A stretch of DNA of 39,797 bases from an uncultured Acidobacteriaceae bacterium (GTDB lineage: Bacteria > Acidobacteriota > Terriglobia > Terriglobales > Acidobacteriaceae): positions 1-39,797 of the forward strand of contig CAIVDV010000046.1 in NCBI GenBank assembly GCA_903904755.1, in the 5' to 3' direction. A program made the translations under genes and the position numbers. The number at the start of each line of letters is the position of its first letter. Within the stretch, counting starts at the first letter, position 1. Positions 33,680-39,797 of the stretch are shown piece by piece. Below the pieces are notes generated by a model. That model was given only the letters and a program-made list of their open reading frames with translations. It made no database searches and was not told where the DNA came from.

Positions 33680-34014
33680 GATTTCCTCGGTTCTGTTCAA
33701 CTACACCGGATGAGACTCTAGTCTTTCGTAGTGGGGGATGGTCTGTGATGGCAGGCACATGAAAGGAGGCCGGGCGGCACTGATGTTTGGAGTAAGACGG
33801 GGGTAAAGTAGAGAAGCAAGGTATATTCCAAATACGATTCTCAGATATATCTAATCATTTGGGTTACCCCATGGATTTCGTTCTCATTTAACCAGCAATT
33901 TCGCATTGTTTCATGGGCATTTTCCGGGCTACCAGGCGGGGAGATTTTTGATTGCGAATGCGTGTTTTCATGGACGGTGGACAAGGGCTGAACGGGCCGG
34001 GTAACATCGGCGGC
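33680..34014. promoter_or_regulatory. Divergent intergenic region (cytochrome c / isomerase-like gene)
   Basis: About 335 nt. AT-rich stretches near 33825-33870 may hold promoters, but I found no convincing -35/-10 pair. No gene or long hairpin is evident. Confidence 0.35.
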
Positions 34015-34878
34015 ATGATTACGAGGCGAGGCTTTGTTGCGAGTGGGTTTGCGGCGGTGGCGGCGGGTTTGCCGCCGGGCGTGGTGGCGGAGGCTGGGAC
34101 GGCCAGTGCAGGGGAGATTCGGCTGGGTGTGGCGAGCTACTCCTTCCACAAATTTGAACGGCAGCATGTGCTGGGATTCCTGAAAGAGCTTGCCTGCACC
34201 CGCATCAATTCTAAGGATGTGCTGGATCACCTGCCGATGACCCCGATGGAGGCGACGGACGCCGCCGTGGCAGCCTATCGGGCGGCGGGGATTACGTTGA
34301 CGGGTGGCGGCGTCATCTATTTTCCCAAGGCGGATGAGGCTGATGTGCGGGCGAAGTTTGTTTACGCACGGCGGGCGGGTTTGCCGCTGATTGTGGGCGC
34401 GCCCACGCACGCATCGCTGCCGGTGGTGGAGAAGCTGGTGAAAGAGTTTGATTTGCCGGTGGCAATTCACAACCATGGGCCCGAGGATAGCGAGTGGCCG
34501 TCCCCGATTGATATTCTCGCAGTGCTCGAGCCAAAGGGTGGGCCAACGATGGATGCTCGAATGGGGTTGTGTGTGGATGTGGGGCACTGCGCCAGGACGG
34601 GAATCGACGTCGCAGCCGCCATCCGGAGAGCGGGGCCGCGAGTTCTGGGTGTACACATAAAGGACCTGGCGGATATGCGGGTGAAGGAGAGTCAGGTTGC
34701 GGTGGGTGACGGAAAGATGCCGGTAGCCGAGATCTTCCGCGCGCTGGTGGCTATTGAATACAAGGGCACGGTGGATCTGGAGTACGAAATCCATGACGAT
34801 GACCCGCTGCCCGGAATGGTGAAGAGCTTTGCCTATATGCGGGGAGTGCTGGCCGGGCTGGGTTATCGGGCAGGATGA
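34015..34878 (+). CDS. Tat-exported sugar phosphate isomerase/epimerase-like TIM barrel protein
   Basis: This 287-residue protein starts with a twin-arginine signal (MITRRGFVASGFAAVAAGL). The xylose-isomerase-like TIM barrel (AP endonuclease 2 family) follows, opening with IRLGVASYSFHKF. Metal-ligand-type segments are AIHNHGPEDSEWPS, MGLCVDVGHCARTG, VLGVHIKDL and TVDLEYEIHDDDP. It is likely an isomerase, epimerase or hydrolase acting on a sugar in the periplasm; substrate unknown. ATG 34015 is chosen because the RR motif follows it directly; the frame opens at 33952. It is 60 nt upstream of the stringent-response gene, which appears to have its own -10. Confidence 0.87.
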   Translation: MITRRGFVASGFAAVAAGLPPGVVAEAGTASAGEIRLGVASYSFHKFERQHVLGFLKELACTRINSKDVLDHLPMTPMEATDAAVAAYRAAGITLTGGGVIYFPKADEADVRAKFVYARRAGLPLIVGAPTHASLPVVEKLVKEFDLPVAIHNHGPEDSEWPSPIDILAVLEPKGGPTMDARMGLCVDVGHCARTGIDVAAAIRRAGPRVLGVHIKDLADMRVKESQVAVGDGKMPVAEIFRALVAIEYKGTVDLEYEIHDDDPLPGMVKSFAYMRGVLAGLGYRAG

Positions 34879-34926
34879 GGAGGCTGAAATCGCCTGGTGC
34901 TTCATGATGCGCTTATGCTCTCGGCC

Positions 34927-34932
34927 TATAAT
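34927..34932 (+). promoter_or_regulatory. Consensus -10 (TATAAT) immediately ahead of rsh
   Basis: TATAAT at 34927-34932 ends 5 nt before the rsh ATG (34938). A transcript starting 6-8 nt downstream would begin at or just inside the ATG. The -35 is weak (TTCATG at 34901-34906, with 20-nt spacing). Confidence 0.5.
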
Positions 34933-34937
34933 GCATT

Positions 34938-37340
34938 ATGGCGACTCCTCCGACGAGTACTTCGGCTACGGGCGTTCCTCTGATCCCTCAGAGTGGGGTA
35001 GCGGGGTTGAGCGCGGCTGAGGGCGGGTCGTTGGATGGCAGTCCAAAGAAAGCCGCAGATGTGCCTGCTGAAGCGTCTTCTGCTGCGGAAACTGTTCCCA
35101 AAGGGCCATCTGCGACGAGTCCCGAGAGCCTGATTGGACGGCGTTTCCTTGGGTTACTGAAGACGGTGAAGGCCAATCGCCCGACAGAAGATACGGGGCC
35201 GATTGAAAAGGCCTGGGAGTTCTGCGTTCGGTACCACGAAGGGCAGATGCGGGCCTCCGGCGAGCCGTACATCATCCATCCGCTGGAAGTGGCGGAGGTG
35301 CTAGCGGAGATGAAACTGGACGCAACAGCGATTGCGGCCGGCCTGCTGCACGATGCGGTGGAAGACACGCCGGTGACCTCGGCGGAGATTGGGACGGCCT
35401 TTGGCGAGCAGGTCGCCCACATTGTTGAGGGCGTAACAAAGATTGACAAGATTCAGTTTGCCAACCGTGAGGACCGGCAGGCCGAGAACGTGCGCAAGAT
35501 GCTGCTGGCGATGGTCTCGGATGTGCGTGTGGTGCTGATCAAGCTGGCGGACCGGTTGCACAACATGCGCACGCTGGAGCATCTGAAGCCTGAGCGGCAG
35601 GAGTCGATTGCGCGGGAAACGTTGGATATTTACGCTCCGCTGGCGCACCGGCTGGGAATGGGCAAGGTTCGCGGCGAGCTGGAAGACCTGGCCTTCCGAT
35701 ACACCGACCCCATCAACTACCATCGGTTGGCGGAGGTGGTGGAGGCGCGCAGGATTGAGGGGGAGCAATTTCTGGCGCAGGTGGAAGACACGATTGTCGA
35801 GCAACTGCGGGAAAACAACATCCATGCGCGCGTCGAGTGGCGCATCAAGCGGCTCTACTCGGTTTGGCAGAAGCTGCAGAAGACGCAAGCTCCGGTGGAG
35901 CAGGTCTTTGATCTGCTGGCGATACGAATTATTACCCAGGACAAGGCGGACTGTTACGGAGTACTGGGGTTGATTCACGCGTTGTGGCGACCCGTGCCGG
36001 GACGTGTCAAGGACTTTATCGCGATTCCGAGAGCTAACCTCTACCAGTCGCTGCATACAACAGTGATGGGTGACGGCGGCCATCAGTTTGAGGTGCAGAT
36101 CCGAACGGAGGAGATGCACAAGATTGCCGAGGAAGGGATTGCGGCGCACTGGAAGTATAAGGCCGGCGAGTCCGTAATCTCTGCCAAGGACGAGCAGCGG
36201 TTGGCCTGGGTGCGGCAGTTGGTGGACTGGCAGCGGGAGATGACCGACCCGAACGAGTTCCTCTCGAGCCTGAAGATGGATCTGTATCCGGAGGAGGTTT
36301 ATACCTTTACGCCGAAGGGCAAAGTGGTGATTGTGCCGGCGGAAGGCACGCCGGTCGATTTCGCCTACACGGTGCACACAGAGGTTGGTCATACCTGCGT
36401 TGGGGCCAAGGTGAACGGGCGGATGGTTCCACTGCGGACCAAGCTACGCAATGGGGACATTGTCGAAATTGTGACCCAGAACGGCCATGCGCCGAGCCGG
36501 GACTGGCTGACCTTCGTGAAGAGTCCGAGGGCCAGGAACAAGATCAAGCACTGGCTGAACGAAAACCAGCGGCTGCGTGCGATTGAGGTTGGGCGCAAAC
36601 TGCTCGAACGGGAGGCGCGGAAGTTCAAGGTGCCGATGAGCCGACTGGACGATGCGGACATGGCGCGGATTGCCGGGGACTACGGCTTGGTGCTGGCGGC
36701 CGATGTTCTGGCCGCAATCGGGTTTGGCAAGCACAGTGCGCGGCAGGTGCTGAACAAGCTGAGTCCGGAGCTGGCGGGCCTGTCGCCTGGGCAGAGTCCG
36801 AGCGACGAGCCGACGCCGGGGTCGAGTGCTGCGGCGATGTCAGACGCGGTGAAGAAACTGCATCTGACGGGTTCGGATTCGCTACAGGTTGAGGGACAGA
36901 ACGATTTGCTGGTGTACCGGGCGCGATGTTGTAATCCGATACGTGGCGAGGAGATTATCGGTTATGTGACGCGGGGCAAGGGCGTTGCGGTACATGCCAG
37001 GAGTTGTCCGAATGTGCAGAATCTGCTTTACGAGAGCGACCGCCGGATTGATGTGGAGTGGGCCAAGAGCGCGTCGGAGGTTGCGGGCAAGGTGCAGCGT
37101 TACCCGGTTCGCATCACTGTCTACTGCGACGATCGGACGGGAATGCTGAAGGAGATGACGGCAATCATCTCGAACGATGACACGAACATCAGGGCGGTGG
37201 AGATTCGGGACGCTGACAACGGCGAGGCCATTGTGGAGTTTGTGGTGGATGCCGAGGACGTGCGCCACCTGAACCGCATGGTTCTGGGATTGCGACGGCT
37301 GCCGGGAGTGCGCGACGTGATTCGGTCGGCAAAGGCCTAA
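34938..37340 (+). CDS. rsh: Bifunctional (p)ppGpp synthetase/hydrolase (Rsh, RelA/SpoT)
   Basis: This 800-residue cytoplasmic stringent-response enzyme makes and degrades (p)ppGpp. A low-complexity 60-residue start is followed by the HD hydrolase (AAGLLHDAVEDT, H138, D139, E142, D143) and then the synthetase with the bifunctional-type RVKD (356-359) and YQSLHT (369-374). TGS follows, with VYTFTPKGKVV and VDFAYTVHTEVGH (about 447-500), then a helical/RIS region with ARCCNPIRGEEIIGY, and an ACT domain (about 720-800). Both active sites look complete. ATG 34938 has no ribosome-binding site but a TATAAT 5 nt before it; a GTG near 35059 is an alternative start. Confidence 0.96.
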   Translation: MATPPTSTSATGVPLIPQSGVAGLSAAEGGSLDGSPKKAADVPAEASSAAETVPKGPSATSPESLIGRRFLGLLKTVKANRPTEDTGPIEKAWEFCVRYHEGQMRASGEPYIIHPLEVAEVLAEMKLDATAIAAGLLHDAVEDTPVTSAEIGTAFGEQVAHIVEGVTKIDKIQFANREDRQAENVRKMLLAMVSDVRVVLIKLADRLHNMRTLEHLKPERQESIARETLDIYAPLAHRLGMGKVRGELEDLAFRYTDPINYHRLAEVVEARRIEGEQFLAQVEDTIVEQLRENNIHARVEWRIKRLYSVWQKLQKTQAPVEQVFDLLAIRIITQDKADCYGVLGLIHALWRPVPGRVKDFIAIPRANLYQSLHTTVMGDGGHQFEVQIRTEEMHKIAEEGIAAHWKYKAGESVISAKDEQRLAWVRQLVDWQREMTDPNEFLSSLKMDLYPEEVYTFTPKGKVVIVPAEGTPVDFAYTVHTEVGHTCVGAKVNGRMVPLRTKLRNGDIVEIVTQNGHAPSRDWLTFVKSPRARNKIKHWLNENQRLRAIEVGRKLLEREARKFKVPMSRLDDADMARIAGDYGLVLAADVLAAIGFGKHSARQVLNKLSPELAGLSPGQSPSDEPTPGSSAAAMSDAVKKLHLTGSDSLQVEGQNDLLVYRARCCNPIRGEEIIGYVTRGKGVAVHARSCPNVQNLLYESDRRIDVEWAKSASEVAGKVQRYPVRITVYCDDRTGMLKEMTAIISNDDTNIRAVEIRDADNGEAIVEFVVDAEDVRHLNRMVLGLRRLPGVRDVIRSAKA

Positions 37341-37573
37341 CGCCTCCAATCCGCCTTCCAAAGGAATCTTCGAAATACAAGAAATCTATCAATTCATCTG
37401 TTCTGCTCAAGGCTCCGGCAATTGACGAGGTAGGCCTTCGCCCATGCGCGAGTTTTTTGTTGACAGTCACGTGCCGAACGGTGGAGATTCGGAAGGCACA
37501 AGATACTCCGGGCCGGGGCAGGCGCGAGGGGTGTGGCCGGGCTTCCCCCCTGCGATGCGTGGAGGAGAGGGTG

Positions 37574-37993
37574 ATGCAGAGTTTTCCGATTCATATGAGT
37601 TTGAATCCGGTGGCGATTGTGTTGGCGGCGGTGGTGCAGTGGGTGATTGGCGCGGCTTGGTATTCGCCGGCGTTGTTTTCAAAGCCGTGGGCGCGGATGC
37701 TGAAGCTGGATATGTCGGGCAAGCCGAAGGGGCTTGCCGTGGGGATGGTGGCGTCGCTGGTGGGTGATGTGCTGCTGTGCCTGGTTCAGGCACATGTGCT
37801 GCGGTATGCCGGGGCGGCGACGGTGGTGGCCGGGGTGCTGGTGAGCGTGGTGCTGTGGCTGGGCTTTTTTGTGGCTCCGAACCTGGCGCAGGGCATATAT
37901 GAGCAGCGGCCTTTTGCGGTGTTCGGGATTAATCAGGGGTACTGGCTGGTGTGCTTGACGGTGAGCGGGGCGATGTTGGCGGTATGGAAGTAG
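37574..37993 (+). CDS. DUF1761 small membrane protein
   Basis: This 139-residue protein has four membrane helices. The DUF1761 hallmark is near the start: AAVVQWVIGAAWYSPALFSKPW, followed by GKPKGLAVGMVASLVGDVLLC. Its function is unknown. Start ATG 37574 is 4-9 nt after GGAGGAGAGG (37561-37570); GTG 37571 is an alternative one codon upstream. It lies 20 nt ahead of the GNAT gene, so the two are probably co-transcribed. A TTGACA (37460-37465) lies upstream, but no good -10 follows at standard spacing. Confidence 0.85.
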   Translation: MQSFPIHMSLNPVAIVLAAVVQWVIGAAWYSPALFSKPWARMLKLDMSGKPKGLAVGMVASLVGDVLLCLVQAHVLRYAGAATVVAGVLVSVVLWLGFFVAPNLAQGIYEQRPFAVFGINQGYWLVCLTVSGAMLAVWK

Positions 37994-38014
37994 CCCGTGG
38001 TTTAACTTAGATGG

Positions 38015-38665
38015 ATGGAACTCGATTTGAATGGGTGGCAGGGTGCGGCGGCGCCGGAAGCGGTGACGCTGGATGGGAACTACGTGCGGCTGGAGCCGCT
38101 GGATGCGGGGCGCCATGCGGCGGCGATATGGCGGGCGGTGCAGGGCGCGGATGAGGTTTGGGATTACCTGTTTGATGGGCCGTATGCCGAGGAAGCCGAG
38201 TTTACGGCGGCGATTGCGGTGAAGGCTGCGGGGACGAGTGCGCGCTTTTGGGCGATATTGCCGGAGTATGGTGAGGCGGCCGGGTATGCGAGCCTGATGC
38301 GGATGGACACGGCGCATGGGGTGATTGAGGTCGGAAACATCCTGTATTCGCCGCGGTTGCAGCGGACGAGGGCGGCGACGGAGGCGATGTACCTGCTGGC
38401 AGGGTATGTTTTTGAACAACTGGGTTATCGCCGGTACGAGTGGAAGTGCAATGCGGAGAATCTGCCTTCGCGGAAGGCTGCGGAGCGGCTGGGATTCCGG
38501 TTTGAGGGGATCTTCCGTCAGCACATGGTGGCCAAGGGGAAGAACCGGGATACGGCGTGGTTTGCGATGCTGGATCATGAGTGGCCGGAGCGGAGCGCGG
38601 CGTTTGAGCGGTGGCTGGAGCCAAGGAATTTTGATGGGGAAGGCCGACAACTGTCGAATTTGTGA
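38015..38665 (+). CDS. GNAT family N-acetyltransferase (RimJ/RimL-like)
   Basis: This 216-residue protein has the GNAT fold with the RimL-type order: VRLEPLDAGRHAAAIW, GYASLMRMDTAHGVIEVGNILYS, then the acetyl-CoA segment (LQRTRAATEAMYLLAGYVFEQLGYRRYEWKCN) and SRKAAERLGFRFEGIFRQHM. Such enzymes transfer acetyl to amines of small molecules, peptides or protein N termini; the substrate is not known. ATG 38015 is supported by the start of the first strand; an ATG four bases earlier is in another frame. It is 21 nt after DUF1761. G-ending codons dominate, as in the right-side genes. Confidence 0.9.
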   Translation: MELDLNGWQGAAAPEAVTLDGNYVRLEPLDAGRHAAAIWRAVQGADEVWDYLFDGPYAEEAEFTAAIAVKAAGTSARFWAILPEYGEAAGYASLMRMDTAHGVIEVGNILYSPRLQRTRAATEAMYLLAGYVFEQLGYRRYEWKCNAENLPSRKAAERLGFRFEGIFRQHMVAKGKNRDTAWFAMLDHEWPERSAAFERWLEPRNFDGEGRQLSNL

Positions 38666-38986
38666 GAGCTGGTTCCATCCTCGATTTTTCCGGGGGTAAC
38701 CACCCAAAAAGGGTGGGGTGGGGTGTTTTTTCGCTCTAAATCCCTTTCAAGTAGTTGATTTGATGAAGGTTGCGAGATGGCTGCCGGGGGCGTTTTGTGC
38801 CCTTTTGTGCCCCTTTTATGCACTTTTGGGGGGCTGTTGTGCGGAGTGCGGATTGAGGGAACCTTGCCGGGGTACAGGGTCATGGATTCGGCCCTTTGGT
38901 CTGCTTACCCTATTGTGCGCTTTTGGTGGGTAATTGCCGGCAGGGGCGGGGCGGGATTTTTTGGGGTGGATGTGGTTTGTTTTGTT

Positions 38987-39018
38987 GGGGTTGGCGGGGG
39001 TGGGGGAGATTTGGGGGG
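38987..39018 (+). repeat. G-quadruplex motif
   Basis: GGGG-TTGGC-GGGGG-T-GGGGG-AGATTT-GGGGGG: four runs of at least four G's with loops of 5, 1 and 6 nt, which meets the standard G4 pattern. Confidence 0.75.
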
Positions 39019-39024
39019 TTGACG

Positions 39025-39083
39025 GGAGCGGACCGAGCGGAGTTAGCGGAGTTGGTGGGATCGAGCTGGCGCTCGATTGGGGG
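39025..39083 (+). repeat. Dispersed intergenic repeat, copy B
   Basis: It reads GGAGCGGACC..GCGGAGTTAGCGGAG, then GGATCGAGC-TGGC-GCTCGATTGGGGGC. It matches copy A (19781-19870) in inverse orientation. The hairpin here has a 7-bp stem, ATCGAGC/GCTCGAT. Confidence 0.55.
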
Positions 39084-39318
39084 CGTGGTTTGGGTGACTG
39101 GGCGGGTCAATGAACTATACCGGGGTAGGGTATTGGGGGATGGATGGGGCAGGATGATGAACAGGAATCCGTTGCCGCGGGTGGGGGGGGCGGGCGCATG
39201 GCTGCGTGAGGATGTGAGGTGGGGTGGTTGGGTTGGATGGAGGGGTTACGGGCATGAGGCAGGAGCGAGGGCCAGGTCGGCATTGGATCAGCCCGGTCCA
39301 AACAAATCGAGGAAGGAT

Positions 39319-39359
39319 GGGTCACCCACCCTGGTCACCGAGCCGAGGGTGCGGGACCC
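39319..39359 (+). repeat. Large hairpin in the repeat block
   Basis: GGGTCACCCACCCT (39319-39332) pairs 12 of 14 bases with AGGGTGCGGGACCC (39346-39359), loop of 13 nt. The surrounding text (GATGGGTCACCCACC) resembles short elements I associate with acidobacterial intergenic DNA. Confidence 0.5.
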
Positions 39360-39499
39360 GCCTTGAGGTCCGCAGGGGCTGAAGCCCATCGCCTCTGACT
39401 GGCACTTTCGGCACCGCTAAAGTCGAGCCCCTTTACAAAACAGGGCCGAAGTGGAGTTTTTCAGCAGATTATGAAGCCCAGGCGCAGCAACACGGCATT

Positions 39500-39680
39500 T
39501 TGTGGCCCGGCGAAAGCCGGGGGGTGGTTATGAAGCATCCTATTTTGCGCTTCGCAGTCCCATGGGTTTCAGTGATTTGGTGGGCAACTGATTGGCGCCG
39601 TCCCTACGGGACTCCGTGGGGGTGTGGGTGGGTATACCCAGCGTTGAAACGCTGGGCTAACAGCCCGTGGTAAAAGTCGT
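39500..39680 (+). repeat. Cluster of small hairpins
   Basis: CCCGGC-GAAA-GCCGGG, GTCCC-TAC-GGGAC, and CCCAGCGTT-GA-AACGCTGGG occur within about 150 nt. All are tight stems (5-9 bp) with small loops, spaced like a REP-type element. The last stem is followed by CTAACAGCCCG. Confidence 0.5.
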
Positions 39681-39723
39681 GTTCTGCGCCAGTACGGGAC
39701 GAGCTTGAAAACGTCTAAACGGT

Positions 39724-39797
39724 ATGGCGATGGGCAAGCGGCAACATCGAGAGCGGCAAGAGGATTTGTGGGTGGCGCACACGGAATTGGCCACCGC
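39724..39797 (+). CDS. Transposase, N-terminal fragment (runs off window)
   Basis: From ATG 39724 (or 39730) the frame reads MGKRQHRERQEDLWVAHTEL before the window ends. The MGKR...LW(V/I)A...L start is typical of IS5/IS1182-type DDE transposases whose next residues form the InsH-like N-terminal domain. Only about 24 residues are visible, so the IS family is not certain and the copy may be broken downstream. No terminal inverted repeat could be identified upstream. Confidence 0.6.
   Translation, partial: MAMGKRQHRERQEDLWVAHTELAT

Larger units (their letters stand above)
38666..39723. other. Non-coding, repeat-rich region before a transposase
   Basis: Over 1 kb with no supported gene; the open frames are glycine/tryptophan-rich artefacts of G-rich DNA. 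It holds a weak terminator for the GNAT gene (CCACCC-AAAAA-GGGTGG at 38700-38716, T-run 38726-38731), short repeats of the type GTGCCCTTTT/GTGCCCCTTTT (about 38797-38830), a G-quadruplex motif (38987-39018), repeat copy B (39025-39083), and hairpins from 39319 on. Confidence 0.6.

Noticed and set aside
38797-38830. Short tandem repeat GTGCCCTTTT / GTGCCCCTTTT / ATGCACTTTT
   Set aside because: Three imperfect units of 10-11 nt, too short and degenerate to call a satellite or CRISPR. No true CRISPR pattern exists in the window.
38718-39366. Short plus-strand frames in the G-rich right region
   Set aside because: They are compositional artefacts rich in G, W and C with no conserved pattern and no ribosome-binding sites.

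Overview
The window reads as a chromosomal segment of a high-GC bacterium, most likely an acidobacterium (Terriglobia type). The main reason is a 1,166-residue Oar-like TonB-dependent receptor with an N-terminal carboxypeptidase-regulatory-like domain (22.7-26.2 kb), a hallmark paralogous family of that group. Supporting signs are the MoxR/DUF58/DUF4129/DUF4350/RDD/SpoIIM-like membrane cluster, a cytochrome c and EutBC without microcompartment genes, and blocks of short hairpin repeats between genes. The assignment is inference; no rRNA or other phylogenetic marker is present.

Layout. 0-0.6 kb: a strong hairpin, unassigned DNA and tRNA-Phe(GAA) on the minus strand. 0.7-7.1 kb, all plus strand: an EamA-like transporter, a lipoprotein adenosine deaminase, a GT1 glycosyltransferase, an amino-acid permease and two tandem AhpD-like proteins. 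7.4 kb: a minus-strand cold-shock protein. 7.9-13.6 kb: a PLP decarboxylase, an aldose-1-epimerase-like gene coupled to galK, and glycogen phosphorylase. 13.9-21.9 kb: a membrane/AAA+ cluster (membrane protein, DUF4129, DUF4350, MoxR, DUF58), then a divergent SpoIIM-like/RDD pair whose start codons overlap. 22.0-27.6 kb: a promoter, a 650-nt structured leader, the TonB-dependent receptor and a TPR protein. 27.6-33.7 kb, minus strand: eutB-eutC plus a small coupled membrane gene, a GDSL lipoprotein hydrolase, an RlmI-like methyltransferase and a cytochrome c. 34-38.7 kb, plus strand: a Tat-exported sugar isomerase-like protein, the (p)ppGpp synthetase/hydrolase, a DUF1761 membrane protein and a GNAT acetyltransferase. 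38.7-39.8 kb: non-coding DNA with a G-quadruplex motif and hairpin repeats, ending in the 5' end of a transposase gene.

How it works together. Three groupings are functionally coherent: galactose/glucan use (epimerase, GalK, GlgP), ethanolamine cleavage (EutBC), and the MoxR-type cluster, in which an AAA+ chaperone, DUF58 and several membrane proteins probably act together at the envelope. The remainder is housekeeping or single genes.

The most unusual signals are the structured leader ahead of the receptor, the zero-spacing divergent start pair with a 13-G tract inside one of its genes, and a strong reversal of plus-strand GC skew (C-rich on the left, G-rich on the right) even though genes on both flanks are plus-strand. 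I found no obvious defence system, CRISPR array or phage, and no clearly new multi-gene system.
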